From the NCBI RefSeq assembly GCF_900167185.1, contig NZ_FUWM01000005.1:144595-208594 (forward strand): a stretch of 64,000 bases of DNA, written 5' to 3'. A program made the translations under genes and the position numbers. Below are positions 44,703 to 53,918 of the stretch, in pieces. A model generated the notes under the pieces. The model was not told the origin of the DNA. It was given only the letters and a program-made list of their open reading frames with translations, and did no database searches. Each line of letters starts with the position of its first letter. Position 1 is the stretch's first letter. This DNA is from Selenihalanaerobacter shriftii (GTDB lineage Bacteria > Bacillota > Halanaerobiia > Halobacteroidales > Acetohalobiaceae).

Positions 44703-45473
44703 ATGAAGATTGCTATTTCAGGAAAAGGTGGAGTAGGCAAGACTACTTTATCTGCTTTAATGGCACGAAGACTAGCAAAAGAAGGTCGAAAAGTATTAGC
44801 AGTGGACGCCGATGCAGATGCTAATTTAGCAACAGCTTTAGGAATAGATATCAGCCAACATGATATTCAGCCTATTGCTCAATTAGAAGAGTTAATAGCA
44901 GAGAAGATGGGCACCGGAGAAGATGTTGGACAAGGTTTATATGTATTGAATCCAAATGTTAGTGACATTCCAGATCGTTTTGCTATAGAGTATCAAGGAG
45001 TTCGATTTTTGGCAGTAGGTACAGTAAAGACTGGAGGAACCGGTTGTTATTGTGCGGAGAATAAGTTAATTAAGAGATTGATCAATCATCTTATGTTAAA
45101 GAGTGATGAGGCAGTAATTATCGATATGGAAGCTGGTTTAGAACATCTCTCTCGAGGAACAGGTGAAGGTGTAGATGCCCTTATAGTAGTTGTTGAACCA
45201 GGGATGCGTAGTATTCAAACTGCTAAAAATATTAAAAGCATGGCAGATGAAATTGGAATAGAGTCTGTTTACGGTGTGGCTAGTAAAGTGCGAAGTAATA
45301 AAGATTTAGATATAATTAAAGAGAAATTAAAAGAGATACAATTTTTAGGAGCTATTCCTTATGATGAAGAGATAATTAAAGCGGATTTAGAAGGACGACC
45401 TTTTTTTGACTTTGCTAATGAAGAGTTATTAAAAGAAGTAGATGCAATTTTACAGAATTTGAATATTGACTAA
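44703..45473 (+). CDS. cooC: CO dehydrogenase nickel-insertion ATPase CooC, operon copy
   Basis: A 256-residue P-loop ATPase with GKGGVGKTT (7-15), DADADANLATALG and the CYC metal motif (TGCYCAEN). It resembles the copy at 2648 and ends the cooF-cooS-cooC operon, so it most likely matures the enzyme encoded 24 bases upstream. SD GAAAGGAG precedes ATG. A terminator follows directly. Confidence 0.93.
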   Translation: MKIAISGKGGVGKTTLSALMARRLAKEGRKVLAVDADADANLATALGIDISQHDIQPIAQLEELIAEKMGTGEDVGQGLYVLNPNVSDIPDRFAIEYQGVRFLAVGTVKTGGTGCYCAENKLIKRLINHLMLKSDEAVIIDMEAGLEHLSRGTGEGVDALIVVVEPGMRSIQTAKNIKSMADEIGIESVYGVASKVRSNKDLDIIKEKLKEIQFLGAIPYDEEIIKADLEGRPFFDFANEELLKEVDAILQNLNID

Positions 45474-45476
45474 GTC

Positions 45477-45512
45477 AGTGCTCACCTTTTATAGGTGAGC
45501 GCTTTTATTTTT
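45477..45512 (+). terminator. Terminator of cooF-cooS-cooC
   Basis: A 10-bp stem AGTGCTCACC with complement is followed by TTTATTTTT. Confidence 0.85.
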
Positions 45513-45576
45513 GCTTTGAAATTGGTATAATAGGATTGGTATTAATTATGAGATTGTGGTGAAAGGAAGGTAGTAG

Positions 45577-47211
45577 ATGCAGAAAGCAAGGGTTAGTATT
45601 TTAGACGGTTATTTAGATGAACCATCTTGTTTAGGGGTGCCCCCTTATATTGCTCCTCATGTTAGGTATACTTATGGAGCATTAAAAGATGCAGGTTTAA
45701 CAGAAGATGATATTAATTACTTAACTATTGATCAATTTAGAGATAACAGAAAAGAGTTAATAGATAAATTACAGCTCTCTGAAATAGTAATTATTATTGC
45801 AGGGACTACAGTTCCTGGTAAATATTTAGGTGGACAGCCGATTACTCTACAGGAAATCGAAGAATTAGGAGAAGAATTAGATAAACCCAAAACTTTTTTA
45901 AATGGACCTATTGTCAATTGTGGTTTGGGGATTAATTATATAGATGTGATTTCTGAAGAAATACCAGGGTTAACTATTTATCAGCATTTGACAGATAAAG
46001 ATTTAAGTAAGGAGTTAGATATTGCTCAAATAGTAGATAGGTGGGCAGGATTAGGTGTAGAAGTTACTCAACAGCATCCTAACTATCCTTATTTAGTCTG
46101 TGAAATCGAGACATTTAGAGGATGTCCAAGAGAGAATCATTGTTCTTTTTGTAGCGAAGGATTTAAGGAAGTTACTTATCAACGCAGTATTGATGGGATT
46201 ATTAATGAAGTAGAAGGGTTAGCTGAGTTAGGTAATCAATACTTTAGGTTAGGCTGCCAGACTGATTTATTACTTTATCAGTCTAAGGAAGAAGAAGGGG
46301 AATTAATACCGAATCCAGCAGCTATAGAGAAACTTTATTCTGGAATTAGAGAGGTGGCCCCTGATTTAAAAGTTTTACATATGGATAATGTTAATCCAGC
46401 TACGATTGCTGATTTTTCTAAAGAAGCAGCTCAGATTTTAGAAACGATTGCTCAATATAATACTCCAGGGGATGTGGCAGCTTTTGGATTAGAGTCAACC
46501 GACCCTAAAGTATTAGAAGCCAATAATATCGGTACTACTGTAGAAAAAACTTTACAAGCGATTAAGATGATGAATGAGCATAGTGGTTATCGAGAAGATG
46601 GAGTACCTAAATTACTGCCGGGAGTTAATCTTTTACATGGTTTGCAAGGTGAAAGCAAGGAAACTATGGAATTAAATTTTAAATTTTTAAAGGAAGTTTT
46701 GGAATCTGATTTATTGGTGAGAAGAATCAATATCCGTCAAGTAAATCCTTTAAAAGATTATGAAGCAGCTCATGGATATAGTAAACATGATTTTAAAAAG
46801 TATAAAAAGAAAGTTAATGATGAAATAAACAAGCCAATGTTACAACAAGTATTTCCAGTAGGAACGCTGTTAAAGGAAGTAATTATTGAAGAAAGTAAAG
46901 GAAAGATCTCTTTTGGCAGACAATTAGGTACCTATCCTATTTTAGTAGGTATTCCTGGTCAACATGAAGTAGGCGAAATTATAGATGTAAAGATTATTGA
47001 TCATGGATATAGATCTATAACTGGTCTGCCTTGGCCATTTAATATTAATGAAGCTGGACTGGCAGAATTAGAATCTTTGCCTGGAATCGGTAAGAAACGA
47101 GCTATGCGAATATTTATGAAGAAAGGGATTAAGGATTTAGACCATCTTAATGAAATTTTGGATTATGGTTATGATGTAGAGAGATTAGAGGATTTAATTT
47201 TATTTAAATAA
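45577..47211 (+). CDS. Radical SAM protein with C-terminal helix-hairpin-helix
   Basis: The 544-residue protein has an N-terminal B12-binding-like or Rossmann-like region, then a radical SAM barrel with an atypical cluster motif RGCPRENHCSFC (CX5CX2C rather than CX3CX2C) near residue 185. It ends in a helix-hairpin-helix segment (LAELESLPGIGKKRAMRIF) suggesting DNA or RNA contact. It resembles a conserved family also found in methanogens, whose reaction is unknown to me. It lies 15 bases before a DUF77 gene and shares its transcript. Confidence 0.8.
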   Translation: MQKARVSILDGYLDEPSCLGVPPYIAPHVRYTYGALKDAGLTEDDINYLTIDQFRDNRKELIDKLQLSEIVIIIAGTTVPGKYLGGQPITLQEIEELGEELDKPKTFLNGPIVNCGLGINYIDVISEEIPGLTIYQHLTDKDLSKELDIAQIVDRWAGLGVEVTQQHPNYPYLVCEIETFRGCPRENHCSFCSEGFKEVTYQRSIDGIINEVEGLAELGNQYFRLGCQTDLLLYQSKEEEGELIPNPAAIEKLYSGIREVAPDLKVLHMDNVNPATIADFSKEAAQILETIAQYNTPGDVAAFGLESTDPKVLEANNIGTTVEKTLQAIKMMNEHSGYREDGVPKLLPGVNLLHGLQGESKETMELNFKFLKEVLESDLLVRRINIRQVNPLKDYEAAHGYSKHDFKKYKKKVNDEINKPMLQQVFPVGTLLKEVIIEESKGKISFGRQLGTYPILVGIPGQHEVGEIIDVKIIDHGYRSITGLPWPFNINEAGLAELESLPGIGKKRAMRIFMKKGIKDLDHLNEILDYGYDVERLEDLILFK

Positions 47212-47226
47212 AGGAGATGATTAATT

Positions 47227-47526
47227 ATGGCACTTGTAGAGGTAACTGTGGTTCCTATAGGAACTGAAAGTAGTAGTCTTAGTGAATATGTGGCTAATTG
47301 TCAAAAAGTATTGGCTAAAGAGACAGAGATTGAATATCAATTAACACCGATGGGAACTATTATTGAAGGAGATTTAGATACTATCTTTGAAGTGGTTAAG
47401 AAGTTACATGAAGTCCCTTTTCAAAAAGGTGCTATGAGGGTTTCAACTTCAATAAAAATTGATGATCGTCGTGATAAAGAAGCTAGTATGCAGCAAAAGA
47501 TTCATTCGGTAAATAACAAATTATAA
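47227..47526 (+). CDS. MTH1187/DUF77 family thiamine-binding-like protein
   Basis: A 99-residue ferredoxin-fold protein: ALVEVTVVPIGTESSSLSEYV, YQLTPMGTIIEGDL and VSTSIKIDDRRD are the family segments. Some relatives bind thiamine or its pyrimidine part. SD AAAGGAGATG precedes ATG, close behind the radical SAM gene. The pairing could point to thiamine-related chemistry, but this is weak. Confidence 0.82.
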   Translation: MALVEVTVVPIGTESSSLSEYVANCQKVLAKETEIEYQLTPMGTIIEGDLDTIFEVVKKLHEVPFQKGAMRVSTSIKIDDRRDKEASMQQKIHSVNNKL

Positions 47527-47675
47527 CTCTAATTCTAAATTATCTTTATCTTGCTTAAATTAGTCGCCTATGGTACAATATTATACTAGATTGTCAACAG
47601 AGTAAGCATATTTCAGACTGATGATTTTCATAATAAGTATAAAGTCATTAATTATCAGAAAAGAGGATGATTATT

Positions 47676-48836
47676 ATGGAAGAAATATATTTAGATAATA
47701 GTGCTACTACTAAACCTAAAGAAGAAGTAGTGAAAGCTATGATGGAACCTTTGACTAATAATTATGGTAATCCATCTTCTCTACATCAAAAAGGGATTGA
47801 AGCTGAAAAACTACTTAAGGAAGCAAGAAGAAAGGTTGCCAAGGTCATTAGGGCCGATGAGCAAGAGGTTGTCTTTACTACTGGAGGAACAGAGTCTAAT
47901 AACTTAGCCATTAAAGGTAGTATTGACACTTTAAAAAGATATGGTAATCATTTAATTACTACTAAAGTAGAACATTCTTCTGTTTTGCATCCTTTTCAGG
48001 ATTTAGAAAAAGAAGGCTGGGAAGTGACATATCTGGATGTAGATGAGACCGGAGTGTTGGATTTAGAAGAGTTAAAAGAAGCTATTACAGAGGATACGAT
48101 TTTAGTTAGTATTATGTATGTGAATAGTGAAGTAGGAGCTATTCAACCAATAGAGGAAGTAGAGCAGATAGTAAAAGAGTATAAAGAGAGTAATCTTTAT
48201 TTCCATGTGGATTCAGTTCAAGCTTTAGATAAGATAGAGGTAGACTTAAGTAGATTAGATATTGATTTAATGTCTATGAGTGGACATAAGATTCATGGTC
48301 CAAAAGGAAGTGGCGCTTTGTATGTAGCTAAAGATACTAGGTTAAAGTCACTGATTACTGGTGGTGGTCAAGAGAATGGTCATCGGGCTGGTACTGAGAA
48401 TGTACCGGGTATTGTTGGCTTTGGTGAAGCTATCAGGTTAACTACAAATGAGATTGAAGAAAAAGTGGCTAAAATGCAAGAATTAAAAAAGAAGTTGGCT
48501 GATGGTATTACTTCTAACTTAGATGATGTAGAAATTAATGGACCTAAGTTAGAAGATGGGGCGCCGCATATTTTAAATGTTTCATTTAAAGGATTAAAAG
48601 GCGAAGTAATAGTACATGCTCTAGAAGAAAAAAATATTTATGTTTCTACTGGTTCAGCCTGTTCATCAAAAGGTTCTAGTCCTAGTCATGTTTTAACAGC
48701 TATGGGAGTAGCTAAGGAGGATATGGAAGGGGCAATTAGATTTAGTTTATCTACATTTAATACAGAAGCAGAGATTGATTATACTATTGAAAAAATAATA
48801 GAAGTTATACCAAAATTAAGGAAGATTATTGGATAG
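47676..48836 (+). CDS. Cysteine desulfurase (NifS/IscS type)
   Basis: I prefer ATG 47676 because the SD AAGAGG lies 9 bases before it; the ATG at 47667 touches the SD. The product has 386 residues. It is a PLP enzyme with the lysine in SGHKIHGPKG and the persulfide cysteine in STGSACSSKG. It takes sulfur from cysteine. The next gene is thiI, so this copy likely supplies persulfide for tRNA 4-thiouridine and perhaps thiazole; it lies just 25 bases before it. Confidence 0.92.
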   Translation: MEEIYLDNSATTKPKEEVVKAMMEPLTNNYGNPSSLHQKGIEAEKLLKEARRKVAKVIRADEQEVVFTTGGTESNNLAIKGSIDTLKRYGNHLITTKVEHSSVLHPFQDLEKEGWEVTYLDVDETGVLDLEELKEAITEDTILVSIMYVNSEVGAIQPIEEVEQIVKEYKESNLYFHVDSVQALDKIEVDLSRLDIDLMSMSGHKIHGPKGSGALYVAKDTRLKSLITGGGQENGHRAGTENVPGIVGFGEAIRLTTNEIEEKVAKMQELKKKLADGITSNLDDVEINGPKLEDGAPHILNVSFKGLKGEVIVHALEEKNIYVSTGSACSSKGSSPSHVLTAMGVAKEDMEGAIRFSLSTFNTEAEIDYTIEKIIEVIPKLRKIIG

Positions 48837-48861
48837 TGATTAGGTGTTGGGAGGAAGAGAG

Positions 48862-50037
48862 ATGAAAGATTTAATTTTAATTAGATATGGGGAGATTGGA
48901 ACTAAAGGCGATAACCGTCATCTTTTTGAAGATAAATTAGTACAAAATATTGAAGAAAGCTTAATAGGAGTAGGAGAGATTAATGTTTATAAGACTAATG
49001 GCCGGATCTTTGTAGAAACAGAAGCAGATGTGGATTTAGTAACTGATAAGCTACAGAAGGTATTTGGTATAGTAGGAGTAAGTCCAGCTAAAGCGATTCA
49101 ATTAGATTTTGAACAGATTAAAAGAGCGGGGTTAGAATTAGTAGAAAGGCGTCTTGATGGTTCACCGCAGACTTTTAAAGTAGAGACTCGAAGAATCAAT
49201 AAAGGTTTTGAGTTAGATTCTATGGATATTAATCGGGAATTAGGGGCTCATGTATTAAGAAATACAGAAAATTTAACTGTTGATGTTCATAATCCTGAGA
49301 TTAGATTAAATGTAGAGGTTAGATATAAACGAGCATATGTTTATACCGATGATCTACTTGGTGTAGGAGGTCTGCCAGTAGGGACTAGTGAAAAAGCGGG
49401 ATTACTTCTATCCGGTGGTATTGATAGCCCGGTTGCCGGTTGGATGGCTATGAAAAGAGGGGTTGAACTAGTACCGATTTACTTCCATAGTCCACCGTTT
49501 ACTAGTGACCGAGCTAAGGAGAAAGTAATTGATTTATGTAGAGAATTAGCTTCCTACGCTGGAGGTAGTCTTAATTTAAGAGTAGTCCATTTTACTGATA
49601 TTCAAACTGATATTAATGAAAAGTGTCCGAAGAAGCTATTAACTATTATTATGCGGAGAATGATGATGAAAATAGCTGAAAAGATTACTAATCAAGAAGA
49701 AGGTAAGGCTTTAATTACAGGAGAGAGTATCGGTCAAGTTGCCAGTCAAACTTTAGATAGTATGAATGTAACTAATGCAGTTACTAACATGCCAGTATTT
49801 AGACCACTGATTGGTTTAGATAAGAATGAAATAAAGAGAAGGGCTAAAGATATTGGAACATATGAGATTTCAATTCGACCATATGATGATTGTTGTACAC
49901 TCTTTGTACCTGATAGTCCAGAGACTAAGCCTAAATTGAGATTTGTAGAGTATGCTGAAGAGGATTTAGGTGATATAGAGGAGTTAATTGAAGAAGCAAT
50001 AGAGAAAACAGAAATTATAAAAGTTGAAGTTGATTAA
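48862..50037 (+). CDS. thiI: tRNA 4-thiouridine synthase ThiI
   Basis: The start is ATG 48862, behind SD GGGAGG; a TTG at 48844 overlaps that region. The 391-residue protein has the NFLD/THUMP RNA-binding N-terminus and a PP-loop adenylation domain (LLSGGIDSPVAGW). It lacks the C-terminal rhodanese domain of the Escherichia coli enzyme, as is usual in Firmicutes, where an adjacent NifS-type desulfurase delivers the sulfur directly. That partner is the gene upstream. Confidence 0.93.
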   Translation: MKDLILIRYGEIGTKGDNRHLFEDKLVQNIEESLIGVGEINVYKTNGRIFVETEADVDLVTDKLQKVFGIVGVSPAKAIQLDFEQIKRAGLELVERRLDGSPQTFKVETRRINKGFELDSMDINRELGAHVLRNTENLTVDVHNPEIRLNVEVRYKRAYVYTDDLLGVGGLPVGTSEKAGLLLSGGIDSPVAGWMAMKRGVELVPIYFHSPPFTSDRAKEKVIDLCRELASYAGGSLNLRVVHFTDIQTDINEKCPKKLLTIIMRRMMMKIAEKITNQEEGKALITGESIGQVASQTLDSMNVTNAVTNMPVFRPLIGLDKNEIKRRAKDIGTYEISIRPYDDCCTLFVPDSPETKPKLRFVEYAEEDLGDIEELIEEAIEKTEIIKVEVD

Positions 50038-50041
50038 TATA

Positions 50042-50075
50042 AAAAAGGTGGAGGGATTCCCTCCACCTTTTTTAT
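50042..50075. terminator. Bidirectional terminator
   Basis: A 14-bp stem (AAAAGGTGGAGGGA and complement) flanked by A- and T-runs. Confidence 0.9.
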
Positions 50076-50085
50076 AATTTATTTA

Positions 50086-50289
50086 TTATCCATTAGCTGG
50101 TTTAAAAGTAACACATTGTGTTTCACGAGAATGGTTAGAAGTTACTTTACCACCTAAAGAACCAGCTTCCATATCTGCCTTGCCGGAGTGTGAATCATTA
50201 CTAACACTGATTTTATCTGCTTGACAGACATTGCCCTGCCCCCAATATGAACAGTTGCTAACATTACATCCAATTTTAGACATTACCAT
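50086..50289 (-). CDS. DUF1540 domain protein
   Basis: A 67-residue protein with the DUF1540 pattern: IGCNVSNCSYWGQGNVC near the N-terminus and ETQCVTF near the C-terminus. Four conserved cysteines suggest a metal or disulfide site. The family is common in spore-forming Firmicutes and its role is unknown. SD AAGGAGGTGA is strong; the start may be either of two ATGs six bases apart. It is transcribed away from ablA. Confidence 0.8.
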   Translation of the reverse strand: MVMSKIGCNVSNCSYWGQGNVCQADKISVSNDSHSGKADMEAGSLGGKVTSNHSRETQCVTFKPANG

Positions 50290-50586
50290 CTCACCTCCTT
50301 ATCCCCGGGAATACAACTTTATAATTCCCAGATATTTAGCAATTATTCATACTACTCAATAGAAAAGTCCCCTAGATTATGTATCAAAATGGTATTAAAA
50401 CATAATATAATATATATTAAAATAGACAAAATTAATCGTAATTAGCTCAATTTTAAATTTACCAGGATTAATTTGGAAAAGTTGCAGGAGTCTTGATTTT
50501 TTTATTTAATAATATAAAGGGCTTTAATTTATGAAAGCCTGTTATTGCTCAATACTAATAAATTAAATAAGGAGTGGTTAATTAAA

Positions 50587-51828
50587 GTGGAAGACGTAGA
50601 CGTATCGGATCTATGGGATTGTTCACAGGAAGAATGGGATGATTGGCGATGGCAGTTAGCAAATAGTATTACTACTGCAGGAGAGTTAAAGGAGAAATTT
50701 AATATCTCCGACCAACAAGTTAAGCAGATTGAAGAGGCAAGAGAGATCTTTCCAATGTCAATTACTCCGTATTATGCCTCACTAATTGACTTCGACCAAG
50801 AATTATGTCCAATTCGTTTACAAGCTGTACCACAGAAAGCGGAATTAGAACAGTCTAAATATGAAATGGATGATCCGCTACACGAAGAAGAAGATTCACC
50901 TGTATCAGGTCTTACCCATCGATATCCAGATAGAGTCTTATTAATGGTGACTAATAAATGTTCTATGTTTTGTCGTCACTGTACCCGTAAAAGAAAAGTA
51001 GGAGATGGTGAAAGTAGAGTTGATTTAGAACAGATCAAGAAGGGTATTGAATATATTAAGGATAATCCACAGATAAGAGATGTTTTATTATCAGGTGGAG
51101 ACCCTCTCTTGTTAGATTTAGATATTTTAGAAGAAGTTATATCTGAATTAAAAGATATTCCCCATGTAGAAATTGTGAGATTAGGTAGCAGAGTACCAGT
51201 AGTCTTACCACAACGGATCAATGATGAGTTAGTTAATCGATTAAAGAAGTACTCACCACTATGGATTAATACTCATTTTAATCATAAAAAAGAAGTAACG
51301 CCTAGAGCTAAAGAGGCATTAAATAAATTAGCTGATAATGGCTTCCCATTAGGTAATCAGACAGTATTATTAAGAAATGTTAATGACTGTCCTTTAGTGA
51401 TGAAAGAATTAATGCATGAGTTAGTTAAAAATCGAATTAGACCATATTATCTATATCAATGTGATTTATCCCGAGGAATTGAACACTTTAGAACATCAGT
51501 ATCTACGGGAATTGAGATTATAGAATCTTTAATAGGTCATACTTCTGGATTTGCTGTACCACGTTATGTAGTAGATGCTCCCGGTGGTGGTGGAAAGATT
51601 CCAATTACTCCTAATTATTTAGTCTCTAATTCAAGACGAAAGACAGTTTTAAGGAATTATGAAGGGGATATTGTTGTTTATACTGAACCTGAAATTAAAG
51701 AAGATAACTGTCCAGAAGAATGTAATGTATGCACAGAAAATAAGGAAAAAGCAGCTAATGGTGAAGCAGTCGAACCAAGTGGAGTCCAAAAATTACTTTC
51801 TGAAGATACAAAGGAATTTAGTCTTTAA
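50587..51828 (+). CDS. ablA: Lysine 2,3-aminomutase AblA
   Basis: I choose GTG 50587 (SD AAGGAG 12 bases upstream). With this start, landmark residues carry the same numbers as in the Clostridium subterminale enzyme: the radical SAM cysteines C125, C129 and C132, the substrate-binding D293 and D330 and the PLP lysine K337. The two aspartates argue for true lysine 2,3-aminomutase over glutamate aminomutase. The 413-residue enzyme makes beta-lysine, which the next gene acetylates into an osmolyte. C-terminal cysteines (CPEECNVC) suit the family's zinc site. Confidence 0.93.
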   Translation: MEDVDVSDLWDCSQEEWDDWRWQLANSITTAGELKEKFNISDQQVKQIEEAREIFPMSITPYYASLIDFDQELCPIRLQAVPQKAELEQSKYEMDDPLHEEEDSPVSGLTHRYPDRVLLMVTNKCSMFCRHCTRKRKVGDGESRVDLEQIKKGIEYIKDNPQIRDVLLSGGDPLLLDLDILEEVISELKDIPHVEIVRLGSRVPVVLPQRINDELVNRLKKYSPLWINTHFNHKKEVTPRAKEALNKLADNGFPLGNQTVLLRNVNDCPLVMKELMHELVKNRIRPYYLYQCDLSRGIEHFRTSVSTGIEIIESLIGHTSGFAVPRYVVDAPGGGGKIPITPNYLVSNSRRKTVLRNYEGDIVVYTEPEIKEDNCPEECNVCTENKEKAANGEAVEPSGVQKLLSEDTKEFSL

Positions 51829-51858
51829 ATTTCAAGGAATAATAAGGGGGAATGCTAA

Positions 51859-52731
51859 ATGAGTATTTCTTCACTAAAGCCGATAAGTAAGTATGGTATT
51901 GACCAAGTTATAAGAGGTAAGGGTTATGAAGCTAAAGTTAAGTATTCGTCGCTTAATGAACGAATTGTGGTTAAGGAGTATTCAGGCGGCAATTTAATCA
52001 ATTTAGGTAAGAGATTAAAAGGAGAAGCTAGCAGAAAGGATTACGGTAAAATTTGGGCTAAGATTCGAGCTAAAGATCACAAGAAATTTATGGATGTAGG
52101 TTTTGAAGTAGAAGCGGTTATTAAAGATTTTTATATTGATGAAGATGCTATGCTCATGGCATTTTATCCTGATAAAAAGAGGGGTCAAATTATAAGTGAG
52201 GAAGAAGATGAAATTATAAAAGACATTGAAAAATTAGAGACTCTTTTACCTCAAGTAAAACCTGAGAATAATTGTAAATTTAAATTAGCTGATTCTAGTG
52301 ACGCAGAAGATATATCTGAATTATATGAAGAAGTATTTACATCTTATCCTACTCCTATTTTTGATGCTGAATATATTGGAGAAACTATAGAGGAAGGCAT
52401 GATTTATGGCTTGATTTATGAAGATGATCAATTAGTAGCTGCTGCTTCAGCGGAAACGAACTCAGAATATAAGAATGCTGAAATGACTGACTTTGCTACT
52501 TTGCCTAGTAAAAGAGGTAATGGATATGCAAGTTATATATTAGAAGAATTAGAAGAGGAATTAAAAGCAAGAAATTATCATACTCTTTATAGTATTGCGC
52601 GAGCTATTTCTTATGGGATGAATAAAGTGTTTAAAGTTGCCGGTTATGAATATACTGGTAGATTGATTCAGAATTGTCATATTGCTGGTGATTTTGAAGA
52701 TATGAACCTTTGGTGTAAAGTTATAGAATAG
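51859..52731 (+). CDS. ablB: Beta-lysine N6-acetyltransferase AblB
   Basis: The 290-residue protein is a GNAT acetyltransferase. The N-terminal half is the AblB-specific region; the C-terminal half has the acetyl-CoA fold (ADSSDAEDISELYEEVF, then FATLPSKRGNGYASYILEEL, where RGNGYA is the acetyl-CoA loop). It converts beta-lysine to N-epsilon-acetyl-beta-lysine, a compatible solute known from methanogens and some bacteria. It lies 30 bases after ablA in the same operon; a terminator follows. Confidence 0.92.
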   Translation: MSISSLKPISKYGIDQVIRGKGYEAKVKYSSLNERIVVKEYSGGNLINLGKRLKGEASRKDYGKIWAKIRAKDHKKFMDVGFEVEAVIKDFYIDEDAMLMAFYPDKKRGQIISEEEDEIIKDIEKLETLLPQVKPENNCKFKLADSSDAEDISELYEEVFTSYPTPIFDAEYIGETIEEGMIYGLIYEDDQLVAAASAETNSEYKNAEMTDFATLPSKRGNGYASYILEELEEELKARNYHTLYSIARAISYGMNKVFKVAGYEYTGRLIQNCHIAGDFEDMNLWCKVIE

Positions 52732-52756
52732 ATAGTAATTTAATAAATGAGTTATT

Positions 52757-52790
52757 AAGCTCCTAATTCTGAAATGGATTAGGAGCTTTT
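52757..52790. terminator. Terminator of ablAB
   Basis: An approx. 12-bp stem (AAGCTCCTAATTC with pair) and T-run between convergent genes. Confidence 0.85.
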
Positions 52791-52818
52791 ATCAGTTAAA
52801 TAGATTTTTTAAGTATTT

Positions 52819-53661
52819 CTAAATTTCTTCTAATTTATATAGATCACTACGGCGATGTTTAAGTAGTGGTAATTCCTCTCTAATCTTTTCAAGCTTAGTT
52901 AAGTCAATTTCTTGAATGATAACGTCCTCTTTACTACCTGCTTCATGCAATTTTTCTGCCCAAGGATCAATTATCATAGAATGACCATATGCATGATAAT
53001 CAGCTTCAAGGTTACGAGCAGGGGAAGCCCCAACAACAAAGACTTGATTATCGACTGCTCGAGCTTTAAGTAAAGTCTCCCAATGAGCAGGTCCAGTTAC
53101 AGTATTAAATGCACCAGGGATTATAATCATTTCTGCTCCTTTATCCACCATTAACCTCATCAATTCAGGGAATCTTAAATCATAGCAGATTGCTACTCCT
53201 ATATTAATAAGCTCAGTTTCAACAACTGTGACTTTTTCTCCATAGCTTAATGTATTTGATTCTAAAAATGTTACTCCATCACTTAAATCTACATCAAAGA
53301 GATGTATTTTACGATGCTTATCTAGTAATTTACCATCCGGCCCGAATATCAAACTAGTATTATATAGCTTTTCGTCTTTATCTTCTACGACAGTTTCAGG
53401 AATAGAGCCGCCGATTAGATAAATATTATGTTCTTTTGCTTGCTTAGAAAGGAATTCATAAGTCTTACCACCAGGTATTTCTTCAGAATAGATCGGAAAA
53501 TAGTGATTATCATAAGGACAGTTGAACATTTCTGGTAATATAATAAGTTCAACGCCTTGCTTAACTGCTTTGGCTATCATTTTTTTCATTTTTAGAAGGT
53601 TTTTATCTTTATCAGCTATCACCTTATTTTGACATACTGCTAATTTTAATTTTTTATTCAT
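52819..53661 (-). CDS. Carbon-nitrogen hydrolase (omega-amidase-like)
   Basis: The 280-residue nitrilase-superfamily enzyme shows the Glu-Lys-Cys triad in its usual settings: LPEMFNCPYD (Glu), KHRKIHLFDVD (Lys) and GVAICYDLRFPEL (Cys). These motifs, including the YDNHYFP segment, fit the omega-amidase/Nit2 branch, which hydrolyses 2-oxoglutaramate or 2-oxosuccinamate. The exact substrate is not proven. It starts behind SD AAGGAGG and is convergent with ablAB. Confidence 0.88.
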   Translation of the reverse strand: MNKKLKLAVCQNKVIADKDKNLLKMKKMIAKAVKQGVELIILPEMFNCPYDNHYFPIYSEEIPGGKTYEFLSKQAKEHNIYLIGGSIPETVVEDKDEKLYNTSLIFGPDGKLLDKHRKIHLFDVDLSDGVTFLESNTLSYGEKVTVVETELINIGVAICYDLRFPELMRLMVDKGAEMIIIPGAFNTVTGPAHWETLLKARAVDNQVFVVGASPARNLEADYHAYGHSMIIDPWAEKLHEAGSKEDVIIQEIDLTKLEKIREELPLLKHRRSDLYKLEEI

Positions 53662-53754
53662 GTTTATCCTCCTTCTTTTTTTATTTAAATAATAATTTTA
53701 TTAAAAGTATTATATCTTAAATCTATTCAAAAAATCAAACCAATATTTATGAGC

Positions 53755-53784
53755 AATAATTACTTATTGGAATAAGTAATTATT
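53755..53784. repeat. Perfect 14-base inverted repeat in intergenic region
   Basis: AATAATTACTTATT and its complement are separated by GG, between two divergently transcribed genes. It could be an operator or hairpin; no T-run follows. Confidence 0.55.
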
Positions 53785-53918
53785 ATGATTGAATTATAAA
53801 AAATATTTATCGTCATTATTACGATAAAAGTTGATTAAGAGACATATTCTAACTAATGGAAGAGATAAAAGACAAATTATGTTTTGGCAATGGAATAAAA
53901 ATATAAGGGGGAAATAAC

